Assembly (NCBI GenBank): GCA_965246915.1
Contig: CBDFGB010000004.1
Span: forward strand, 78,494-142,493
Length of the DNA stretch: 64,000 bases
Source of the DNA: CAVRQM01 sp965246915
Lineage (GTDB): Bacteria > Pseudomonadota > Alphaproteobacteria > Acetobacterales > Acetobacteraceae
Reading direction: 5' to 3'
Shown here piece after piece: positions 8,636-15,605 of this stretch. Position 1 is the stretch's first letter, and each line of letters begins with the position of its first letter. The position numbers and the translations under genes were made by a program. The notes beneath the pieces are model-generated. The model did no database searches. It saw only the letters and a list, made by a program, of their open reading frames with translations, and was not told the origin of the DNA.

Positions 8636-9534
8636 ATGACGACAATCCTCGCATCGACTACTCCGGCGCGGAGCACACGGTCCAGCGTTGTGTCCGCCGC
8701 GGCCACGGTCGGCCATGGACCGATCCGGACGCGGTACGCAGTCTCGGGCCGCGCCCGTGCGTCAAAAACGATAATTGCGCCCAGTCCGGCAAGCCGGGCT
8801 CGAAGCATCTCGGCATAACGTATTTGCCCCACCCCACCGGCGTCGATCCAAAGCGCGGTTGCCCCGACCGGGAGCTGCAGGATCGTCTCCGCCATCCGCG
8901 TCGGCACGGCTGCCCCGGCGACCGGCGTCGCCACGGAAACAGGCCGTGCAGTGATTGCCGACGGCCCGCGCGAGGCGCCCGGCGGCGGGAGCGTCTCGGT
9001 GGTCACTCCCTCGGACGGTGCGGCCACGACCGTCAGCGGGGGAGCATCGAGATCGCCGAGTTGCGCCGTGAGCTGTCGGCTCGGCCCCTCGTCGATCTGC
9101 ACCCGCACCCGGAGCACCCCCGCCTCCGTCCCGCCACCCAACAAGATGGCGGCGCGGGACGTGATCGCCAGCAGCCGGGAAGGCGGAATCGGTCCGCGAT
9201 CGTCCAGCCGAAGCAGGATCTGCCGTCCCGTCTCGAGATTCGTCACCCGGACCACGCTGGGCAGCTGCAAGGTCGGATGAGCGCCCATCAGCGCCGCGTC
9301 ATCCCACGCCGCGCCATCAGTCGCGAGCGGCCCGTGCGACGTCGTCACGACCGCCAGCCCGGTCTCGTCATAGTCGTAGCTCGCGCGGGGATACCGCCAC
9401 ACGCCGCCCGCCTGATATGGTGACCCGATCACCGCGTGCGCGGACGCCGGCGGTCCAGGCGGCTTACGGCGACGGACCCGGGAGCAGGCACCGACTGTCA
9501 AAGGAATGGCCAGCACCACCAGTCGTCGCCTCAA
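8632..9534 (-). CDS. rlpA: septal ring lytic transglycosylase RlpA-like lipoprotein with SPOR domain
   Basis: RlpA proteins cleave glycan strands denuded of peptides at division sites. The 300-residue product begins with a lipoprotein signal peptide (MRRRLVVLAIPLTVGAC, lipobox LTVGAC). The double-psi beta-barrel follows with SYDYDETGLAVVTT, ALMGAHPTLQLPSVVRVTN and LRLDDRGP, matching the RlpA core: A-H-x-LP-x-x-VRVTN and NDRGP. The final 70 residues form a SPOR-like domain (YRVRIGPWP) that would bind denuded peptidoglycan. In RlpA the active Asp lies in the NDRGP loop; here it is DDRGP. It overlaps both mltB and dacC by four bases. Confidence 0.9.
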   Translation of the reverse strand: MRRRLVVLAIPLTVGACSRVRRRKPPGPPASAHAVIGSPYQAGGVWRYPRASYDYDETGLAVVTTSHGPLATDGAAWDDAALMGAHPTLQLPSVVRVTNLETGRQILLRLDDRGPIPPSRLLAITSRAAILLGGGTEAGVLRVRVQIDEGPSRQLTAQLGDLDAPPLTVVAAPSEGVTTETLPPPGASRGPSAITARPVSVATPVAGAAVPTRMAETILQLPVGATALWIDAGGVGQIRYAEMLRARLAGLGAIIVFDARARPETAYRVRIGPWPTVAAADTTLDRVLRAGVVDARIVVI

Positions 9535-10610
9535 GCCGTCACCCGATCGCCGATCAGGCCCACGCAGATGCAGTAGAAATCCGACGGATTGTAGCGGCGG
9601 ATGGCGAGGAAACTCGGGTAGTAGGCAACATACGCCTCGTCACCTGCCCCGCCCGGCATGAGCACGGCAGCCGATGTCTGCGGCGGCACCGCAAGCTCTC
9701 GCCCATCGGCCATACGCACGCCGGAGCGACTCCACTCCGCCACCGTGCGGCGATGATCCCGTCCGATGTCATAGGGCCCAAGACCCACGGGCGCGGAAAT
9801 CTTCTCGCCCCACGGCAGCCCGCGTTGCCACCCCTCCCGCGCGAGATAGTTGGCGGTGGACGCGAAGACCGAGTCTAGGTCGTCCCAGATGTCGCGTTTG
9901 CCGCCCGCCTTGCCCGAAACCGCATAGCGCAGAAAACTGTCCGGCATGAACTGCGTCTGGCCCATCGCCCCGGCGTAGCTGCCGGTCATCCGCTCCGGCG
10001 TGATGTCGCCGCTGTCCAGGATGCGCAGCGCGTCGAGCAGCTCCGAACGGAAAAACGCCGCCCGCCGCCCCTCCCACGCCAACGTCGCCAGCGCCTCGAT
10101 CACATTAAAGCCACCGGTCGACTGGCCGTAGTTCGATTCGAGCCCCCAAATGCCCACCAGGATGCCTGCCGGCACCCCGTATCGGTCGGAAGCGCGGTCG
10201 ATCAGTTCGCGATGCTTGGCATACAGCTCACGCCCGCGACTGACCCGGGTGTCGGAGACGATGCGGGTACGATATTGCTGCCAGGTGAAGGTGAATTCCG
10301 GCTGGTGCCGGTCGAGTTCGATCACCTTCGGGTTCGGGCGCAATCCCTTGAACGCGCGATCGATCGTCGCGGCCGAAATTCCCTTCTTGCGCGCCTCGGC
10401 TCGCATCCCAGCAAGGAAGGAGTCGAAACTCGCCTGTCCCGCCAGCGCCGGACAGGCGAGCGTGGCGGCAACCCCGGCCAGCAGCCCGCGCCGCGAAAAA
10501 TTCAGAAGCGGACCGAAAGGGCCAGCGCGCCGAACTGATGCAGGCCGCCCTTCTGGTGATCGAACTCCTGCGTCTGGAATACCTGAGTATATGATAGACG
10601 CATCCCCCAC
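9531..10610 (-). CDS. mltB: membrane-bound or exported lytic murein transglycosylase B
   Basis: This enzyme cleaves the beta-1,4 linkage between MurNAc and GlcNAc in peptidoglycan. The catalytic Glu is in GIWGLESNYGQSTGGF, followed by EALATLAWEGRR, a SYAGAMGQTQFMPDSFLRYAV block and NYLAREGWQRGLPWG, all standard SLT_2 family motifs. The N-terminus has SRRGLLAGVAATLACPALA, a Tat-like or Sec signal. The start is uncertain: the ATG at 10610 lies over 100 bases inside the upstream gene, while a CTG at 10505 would overlap that gene's stop by four bases (CTGA) and put the signal peptide at the extreme N-terminus. Confidence 0.93.
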   Translation of the reverse strand: MGDASIIYSGIPDAGVRSPEGRPASVRRAGPFGPLLNFSRRGLLAGVAATLACPALAGQASFDSFLAGMRAEARKKGISAATIDRAFKGLRPNPKVIELDRHQPEFTFTWQQYRTRIVSDTRVSRGRELYAKHRELIDRASDRYGVPAGILVGIWGLESNYGQSTGGFNVIEALATLAWEGRRAAFFRSELLDALRILDSGDITPERMTGSYAGAMGQTQFMPDSFLRYAVSGKAGGKRDIWDDLDSVFASTANYLAREGWQRGLPWGEKISAPVGLGPYDIGRDHRRTVAEWSRSGVRMADGRELAVPPQTSAAVLMPGGAGDEAYVAYYPSFLAIRRYNPSDFYCICVGLIGDRVTA

Positions 10611-11515
10611 GCGATGAGCGCGAATCCGCCCTCGAACTCGGCGACGAGTGGCTTGATCGTCACGCTACGGCTGTCCTGCCACAGATTGCCGTCCAGAGTG
10701 ACATCTCGCGCGACGGCCTGCCCGTTGGCCCCGGCAAAGACATACCACGCGAACGGCCGAGTCGGGCGGAAAGCGTCGCCGCCGGACGGTCCCGGACGCA
10801 ACCGCGACGCGCCGAAATCAGAGTCGAGGCCCTGCCCGAACCGGAATTGCCCCCCCGCCTCGGCATAGATCCTGATGGTGCCGAGCCCGAGGGAGACGTC
10901 GGGAAGCAGGTCCGTGTCGAGGCCGCCAACCGCGCCGGTCGGCACCCGCCAGACCCGCGCCCCGAGAATCTCGAAGACCGGCTCGTCGTGCAGCTGGGTG
11001 CCCCAGCCGTTGTTGGTGTCCTGACCTATGAGCGTGTGGAAGCCGTTCTGAACAGATTGGCCGAGCGCCGATGGTCCCACCATTCCGACGCCAAGGCCCA
11101 GCGTGCTGCGGCTGGTCAGCGTGTCCTGCACGATGCCGACATTGGCGAGCAGCAGACCAGCATAGGGCCGGTCGTCGAGCGGCGGATCGAAGCTCGCTGT
11201 GTCCTTCGGCGTGAAGATCTGCTGCGTGACGTCGACCGTCAACCGCTGCTGTCCGGCCCCGAACACCGCATGTCCGAAGCGCTCCAGAAAGTCCGGAACA
11301 TCACCGGTAGCCGAGGAGAAGCCAAGCTTTAGGCCGTTCGTGTAGTAGCGGTCGGTCAGGTCCGCGGTGCTGATCGTGCTGTTCTCGCCCGCCAGCGTCC
11401 AGATCGACGCTGGATCGTCCGGCGGCAGCCTGACCGTGGTCTGCGCCAGCGCGGCTCCGGTTATGAGGGACGCCCCCAGTCCTGCGACGAGCGCCGCACA
11501 TCGTTCCCGCGCCAT
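10502..11515 (-). CDS. lpxR: lipid A deacylase LpxR family outer-membrane protein
   Basis: LpxR is an outer-membrane beta-barrel that removes the 3'-acyloxyacyl chain from lipid A. The 337-residue product has a signal peptide ending ALAQ at about residue 25, then ENSTISTADLTDRYYTNG, which matches the ENDxxxxTDxxYTNG signature of the DUF2219/LpxR family. Repeated amphipathic strands and a C-terminal aromatic residue (ALSVRF) fit a 12-stranded barrel. It is the first gene of the long minus-strand operon, 100 bases downstream of the PPIase gene, and overlaps mltB. Function as a lipid A 3'-O-deacylase is inferred by family. Confidence 0.88.
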   Translation of the reverse strand: MARERCAALVAGLGASLITGAALAQTTVRLPPDDPASIWTLAGENSTISTADLTDRYYTNGLKLGFSSATGDVPDFLERFGHAVFGAGQQRLTVDVTQQIFTPKDTASFDPPLDDRPYAGLLLANVGIVQDTLTSRSTLGLGVGMVGPSALGQSVQNGFHTLIGQDTNNGWGTQLHDEPVFEILGARVWRVPTGAVGGLDTDLLPDVSLGLGTIRIYAEAGGQFRFGQGLDSDFGASRLRPGPSGGDAFRPTRPFAWYVFAGANGQAVARDVTLDGNLWQDSRSVTIKPLVAEFEGGFALIAWGMRLSYTQVFQTQEFDHQKGGLHQFGALALSVRF

Positions 11516-11615
11516 TCATCCCCCATCCCGATACGCCAGGCATAACCCGAGCGGCCGCCGCGCCGAAAGCCCCAATAGGTCTAGAACCGATCGATCGATC
11601 GACGGTTGCGCGGGG

Positions 11616-12515
11616 TCATTTGCCGACGATGCGGGCAAGCTCGATCTCGTTCAGCTGGATCGGCGCGCGCTGCAGCAAACCGTCGAGATAGGCACGCGCG
11701 TTCTGCTGCTGCTTCGCCTGACGCAGCGCGCGCACGATCGCGTCGCGGACCTCGGGCAGGCTCGCGGGGGCGGCGGGCTTGGTCTCGTTCATGCGCACGA
11801 CGTGCCAGCCATCCGCCATCCGCACCGGGTCAGCGATGGCCCCCTCGTTCATGCCGGCCACTGTCGGCCGGATGGCGGCGGCTACCTGGTCCTCGCGCAC
11901 CCAGCCGAGGTCGCTCGCGGTCGCCGCCTGGCGTTTGTCGTCGGCCGCCTTCTTGATGACCGTCGCCGGATCGCCCTTGGCTTTCAGCCATTGCTGGCGG
12001 AGCGAGGCGATACGGTCCTGCGCCTCGTCGTCCACCGCTTTCGGAGCGCCGGCCGGCACCGCGATGAAGATCTGCGCGAGGTGATACTGCCGAGGCACCA
12101 GCAGCTTGGCTTTGTTCGCCTCGTATGCCGCCTGGACGTCCTGTTCGGTCGGAAAGCCGGCCTCCGGCTGGGCGTTGGAGGCGAGATAGGATTCCGCGAT
12201 GGCGGTGTTGCGAGCTTGCTCGGCGCGGGCCGCGACGTCCGGTCGCTGGTCCCACTTGGCGGCCCGAGCCTCGTCGAGCAGCGCCGCCTGCAGCAACCGG
12301 TCACGCACGAAAGTGGCCAGGGCCTGCGGATCGGCGCGCAGCTTGGCCTGAGTATCGGCGTCGAGAGCGGCCAGCAGATCGCGCACTCCACCGGCGGTCA
12401 GCGACACGCCGCCGCGCTGCGCCACGACCGGGCCGGGGTCGGTGGCCGCGATGCTCGCGATGGCGGGCAGCATGAGGACGGCAATGAGGCAGAGCGGGGC
12501 GGCGCGACGAGGCAC
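11616..12515 (-). CDS. periplasmic parvulin-type peptidyl-prolyl isomerase
   Basis: This is a PpiC/SurA-like foldase of the periplasm. The GTG start at 12515 is chosen because a GGAGA site lies nine bases upstream and the following residues form a normal signal peptide ending near AIASIAA; an ATG at 12551 has no visible site. Residues about 35-130 are helical like a SurA_N/trigger-type domain, and the parvulin domain follows (YHLAQIFIAVPAG, ASDLGWVREDQV, MADGWHVVRMNET). The length of 299 residues is typical of alphaproteobacterial PpiC proteins. It stands alone between lpxR and a small hypothetical gene; no partner is obvious. Confidence 0.87.
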   Translation of the reverse strand: MPRRAAPLCLIAVLMLPAIASIAATDPGPVVAQRGGVSLTAGGVRDLLAALDADTQAKLRADPQALATFVRDRLLQAALLDEARAAKWDQRPDVAARAEQARNTAIAESYLASNAQPEAGFPTEQDVQAAYEANKAKLLVPRQYHLAQIFIAVPAGAPKAVDDEAQDRIASLRQQWLKAKGDPATVIKKAADDKRQAATASDLGWVREDQVAAAIRPTVAGMNEGAIADPVRMADGWHVVRMNETKPAAPASLPEVRDAIVRALRQAKQQQNARAYLDGLLQRAPIQLNEIELARIVGK

Positions 12516-12586
12516 GGTGAAAGATCTCCGGTCGATGGCGGGCGGGACCATGCGTCGGATCGGCCGGCGGCGGTAGGGGGCGCGGA

Positions 12587-12781
12587 TCAGGGCGCGGTCA
12601 CCTCAAGATGATCGCGCCCGATCGCATGATACCGGGCGAAAAGTACGCCGTGTGCCTGTCCGGCGATCGCCGGATGGTCGATCAGCCGGTCAGAGACGAG
12701 TTCGCCGAGAACATGCGCCATGTGCAGCGCCTCGTGACAATCATGGGTCCCGGGCGGGTAGCGGAGGGCGTCGTCGTTCAT
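12587..12781 (-). CDS. small conserved-looking hypothetical protein
   Basis: A 64-residue frame begins MNDDALRYPPGTHDCHEALH and continues with HVLGELVSDRLIDHP. It is rich in His and acidic residues, and helix-like. I do not recognise it with confidence, but its composition is protein-like and it ends just before the PPIase gene, with no other coding content in the 302 bases between that gene and the tRNA. No clear ribosome binding site is visible. It could be a small regulatory protein or an over-call. Confidence 0.42.
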   Translation of the reverse strand: MNDDALRYPPGTHDCHEALHMAHVLGELVSDRLIDHPAIAGQAHGVLFARYHAIGRDHLEVTAP

Positions 12782-12853
12782 GGCGGGCCCCGCGGCTGGG
12801 GGTGCCCGGTGGCGGGACGGCGCGCGGCTGATGTAGATTGCGCGCTGACGGCG

Positions 12854-12944
12854 AGGATGGGTGGCCGAGTGGTTTAAGGCAGCGGTCTTGAAAACCGCCG
12901 TGCGTGCAAGCGCACCGTGGGTTCGAATCCCACCCCATCCGCCA
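12854..12944 (+). tRNA. tRNA-Ser (anticodon UGA)
   Basis: The 91-base gene folds as a class II tRNA. The acceptor stem GGATGGG pairs with CCCATCC, the anticodon stem is GCGGT/ACCGC with loop containing TGA, a long variable arm (GTGCGTGCAAGCGCAC) is present as expected for serine, and the T-loop is GGTTCGAATCC. The 3' CCA is encoded. The discriminator base is G. It reads UCN serine codons, mainly UCA. The catabolic-looking cluster begins about 45 bases downstream. Confidence 0.97.
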
Positions 12945-12990
12945 AGCCCACGCGGAATGATTAGAACCCGAAGGGACGCCGAGCGATCTG

Positions 12991-13989
12991 TTAGGTATCG
13001 AGCAGGCATGGGGCGAACACGTCTTCGATTGCGAAGTGACGATCGGTCAATCCCTGCTCGTGATGGTAGCGAAGCACCGCATCGATTGCCGCGCGATTTG
13101 CCTTGATGCCATACGGCCACCAGTCGTCACCCAGCATATCGTGGATCTCGCCGATCAGCTTGGTCAACCACGGCAACATCATCGTCATGTTGTTGAAGGT
13201 CATGCCTTTGATGTACTGCGCCGCCATCTGGTCCTTGGCACCGCAGAAACCCGTATAGACCTTCCGAATGAGGTCTGGTTCGGACAGGTAGTCACGCTTC
13301 ATGACGACGGTGTGCATGATCGGAAAGATGCCTGTACGAACATAGTATTCGCGCTCCGCCGCCGCGTAGTCCTCAAACAGGCGTCCGACCCTCGGTGACT
13401 TTGCCAAAATGCACCTCGGTATGTCCGCCGAGATCAACGCGTCGATCTCCCCTCTGTCGAGCATCTCGCCAAGGTCGATATCTTTGCCGGACCATTCGAC
13501 GTCGATGCCGTCGGGCACGGGATGTGGGACGAAGTCGATCGCGTCCATGGGGAAATCGATCCCTCCGACGATCCAGCGGCTCTGTTCTGGCCTGAGCCCG
13601 TAGAGGTCCGAAAGGATGCCCTTGGCCATCACCCCTGCGTCGTGGCCGTAGAGCGCGAGTTCGCCGATCCGCTTGCCGGCCAAGTCCTCCGGCCGTCTAA
13701 TGCCGCTCGCCGTGTTGACATAGATCGCGCTGTGCCGGAACGATCGTACGGGGAACACCGGAATGGCCACGAATGGCGACACGCCATGATCGAACGTGCG
13801 CAAAAAATACGTCAGTCCCATCTCCGAAACGTCGTAAGATCGTGTTCGGATCATCGCCGCGAAAATGTCGGGCACGATGCGGGCACTGTGGAAGGCTGCG
13901 TCCACGCCGTCGATCCTGACCGTGCCGTCGGTCAGCAGCCGGGTGCGGTCATAGTTCCAGATGGCGATGTCGAGTTTGCGATCGGCCAT
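12991..13989 (-). CDS. 4,5-dihydroxyphthalate decarboxylase-like / ABC substrate-binding-fold protein
   Basis: The 332-residue protein resembles the Pht5-type 4,5-dihydroxyphthalate decarboxylases, which have a periplasmic-binding-protein fold. Family-like segments are IAIWNYDRTRLLTDGTVRIDG, the DVSEMGLTYFLRTFD motif and VAIPVFPVRSFRHSAIYVN. No signal peptide is seen, so it is cytoplasmic. Many homologues are annotated as decarboxylase without proof, and an aromatic-acid or related substrate is only inferred. It lies 101 bases downstream of a frameshifted SDR on the same strand, which suggests a small catabolic operon beside the tRNA gene. Confidence 0.8.
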   Translation of the reverse strand: MADRKLDIAIWNYDRTRLLTDGTVRIDGVDAAFHSARIVPDIFAAMIRTRSYDVSEMGLTYFLRTFDHGVSPFVAIPVFPVRSFRHSAIYVNTASGIRRPEDLAGKRIGELALYGHDAGVMAKGILSDLYGLRPEQSRWIVGGIDFPMDAIDFVPHPVPDGIDVEWSGKDIDLGEMLDRGEIDALISADIPRCILAKSPRVGRLFEDYAAAEREYYVRTGIFPIMHTVVMKRDYLSEPDLIRKVYTGFCGAKDQMAAQYIKGMTFNNMTMMLPWLTKLIGEIHDMLGDDWWPYGIKANRAAIDAVLRYHHEQGLTDRHFAIEDVFAPCLLDT

Positions 13990-14090
13990 GATATTCCTTC
14001 GTTCGACCCGATGTCGCGCTCAGGAGATTCCGGCAATTAACGGCGCGACGAAAAACCCGAAGCGCCATGGCATGGTTCCAGTTCCCAGCT

Positions 14091-14965
14091 TCAGCGGCCG
14101 TAGGAGCGAAGCTCTACCTGCTGGACCGCTACCTGATCCCACTTCGCAGCCATCTCTTCGACATTTGTGCAAACGACGGCCGCCAGATTGCGAGGATAGG
14201 ACACCTCGGCGGCTTCACACCATTTGACTGCGTGAAACTGTCCGTTGCTCGCGCGAAGGATCCAGCCGGACTCCTGGCATTCTTCCGATGATAGAAACAT
14301 AACGCCGGGTACGACGGCATCGGGCTTCAAATCATTCGGCTCGTCGTCCACGCCCCACATCCTTGTTTTGGCAACTGGGAAACGGTATTCACCTGGATCC
14401 CGGTCCCTTGCGCCTCAGCCGCCAAGACGTTCATCAGACCGATCTGACTCATCTTCGACGCCGCATAAGCCGCCAGCCCCCGCTGCGCGTACTGAGGGTA
14501 GATCGCCCGGTCCGATGTCGTGAACACAATACGTCCATGCCTCTGCCGCTTCATGGCGGGCCACGCACCTTGCGCGAGCCAGATCGGAGCCTCGACCTGA
14601 ATTTGACAAGCGCGTGACAGGAATTCAGGCGTCAGAGCTTCTATATCCTGGTAGCCCACCCACCCGGCATTGTGTACGAGGATATCGAGGCGACCAAAGG
14701 TATCGACCGCCTCGGCCACCAAGGCTGCCGAGCCAGCCCTCGAGGTGATCGAAGTAGCGGACGCCAGTGCGTTGCCCCCCTGAGCGCGGATAACATCAGC
14801 GGCCCGTTCGGCGACTGCGAGATCCGCGCCCTCGCCGGCAGCATCGACACCGACGTCATGCACGATCACACGTGCGCCGCGCTCCGCCAACGCTCTCGCG
14901 TAAGCGAACCCGAGTCCCCTGCCAGCTCCGGTCACAATGGCGACGCGGTCATCAAAGCGGATCAT
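14091..14965 (-). pseudogene. SDR family oxidoreductase with one-base frameshift
   Basis: This is a short-chain dehydrogenase/reductase (NAD(P)-dependent). The first part has TGAGRGLGFAYARALAERGA (cofactor loop), VHNAG, and the catalytic YAASK with upstream Ser (FTTSD). At VNTVS the frame breaks; the natural continuation P-V-A-K-T-R-M-W-G-V lies in the next frame and runs on to WILRASNGQF and the stop at 14091. Restoring one C in the CCC tract at about 14377-14379 (plus-strand GGG) joins the halves into a normal 291-residue protein. The ATG at 14965 is chosen: AGAGAG lies six bases upstream, and it overlaps a short upstream frame (ATGA). It could be a real pseudogene or a sequence error. Confidence 0.85.
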
Positions 14966-15129
14966 CGACACTCTCTCTTGCCATGGGAATTGTCGCGAGA
15001 CGCTACGTCAGAGCCACCAGCCGCCAACCGCTCGATGAACCTGGCCTCGCCTGCCTGCCGGTCGACAATCACCCGGTGCCGCTCGCCGAACTCCACAGTG
15101 GTACCTCGCTCATCGGCGATCACCCGCAA
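14962..15129 (-). CDS. short unidentified reading frame or gene remnant upstream of the SDR
   Basis: A frame of about 55 residues reads RVIADERGTTVEFGERHR and ends in a TGA that overlaps the SDR start by four bases. The overlap and protein-like composition suggest it is translated or was the 3' end of a longer gene now lost; an in-frame stop lies shortly before it. No start with a good ribosome binding site is seen (TTG at 15129 is the first usable codon). I do not recognise the family. The rest of the 14966-15222 interval has no other gene that I can support. Confidence 0.3.
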   Translation of the reverse strand: MRVIADERGTTVEFGERHRVIVDRQAGEARFIERLAAGGSDVASRDNSHGKRECR

Positions 15130-15222
15130 GACGGTGTGGACTGACCACTTCGAGTGTCAAGTCGCCGCGTTGGCGATCCGTTCATCACGCGGTGCCACGC
15201 TGCGCCGCGATCGGAGCGCGGC

Positions 15223-15600
15223 ATGCCCCTAACCCTCCTCACGCGCCTCGGCATGATTGTCGTGGCCACCATGCTGTCGACCGCGGCCGCGCTGGCGCAG
15301 GACGTGCCCTGGCCGCGCTGTTCCGACCGGCTCGACGGGCAACAGCTCTGCGGCAACGGCTCCGTCTGTGAATGCCACTACGACAGCGGCGGCACGCTCA
15401 CGGGGCGCGTCGCCGCGTGGCGCTGGTCGTGCGACCTCCTCAAGATGTGCGGCGATCCGGTCCCCGCGGGGGCGGACCCGCAGCCACTGCCGCCCGGTTT
15501 CTCATACGCACCCAGTGGGCAGCAACCGAACGATCCGGCGAACCCGGACCCCGCTTACCCGCCCTATTTCGAACAGCGCGGCGGCCGTGGGAGGCGCTGA
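15223..15600 (+). CDS. small secreted Cys-containing hypothetical protein
   Basis: This 125-residue protein has a signal peptide (hydrophobic stretch ending AAALAQD), then a Cys-rich core: PRCSDRLDGQQLCGNGSVCE followed by CHYDSGGTLTGR and WRWSCDLLKMCG. Six cysteines in the mature part suggest disulfides in the periplasm. The C-terminus is Pro-rich and ends in RGGRGRR. The ATG at 15223 has a GGAG site about eight bases upstream and begins the signal peptide. I recall similar unnamed proteins in alphaproteobacterial genomes but know no function. It faces the RND pump gene tail to tail with five bases between. Confidence 0.7.
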   Translation: MPLTLLTRLGMIVVATMLSTAAALAQDVPWPRCSDRLDGQQLCGNGSVCECHYDSGGTLTGRVAAWRWSCDLLKMCGDPVPAGADPQPLPPGFSYAPSGQQPNDPANPDPAYPPYFEQRGGRGRR

Positions 15601-15605
15601 GTGCC

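Noticed and set aside
12587..13120. Minus-strand frame of 177 codons running through the tRNA-Ser gene
   Set aside because: The upstream part crosses the tRNA and has shadow composition; only the last 64 codons look like protein.
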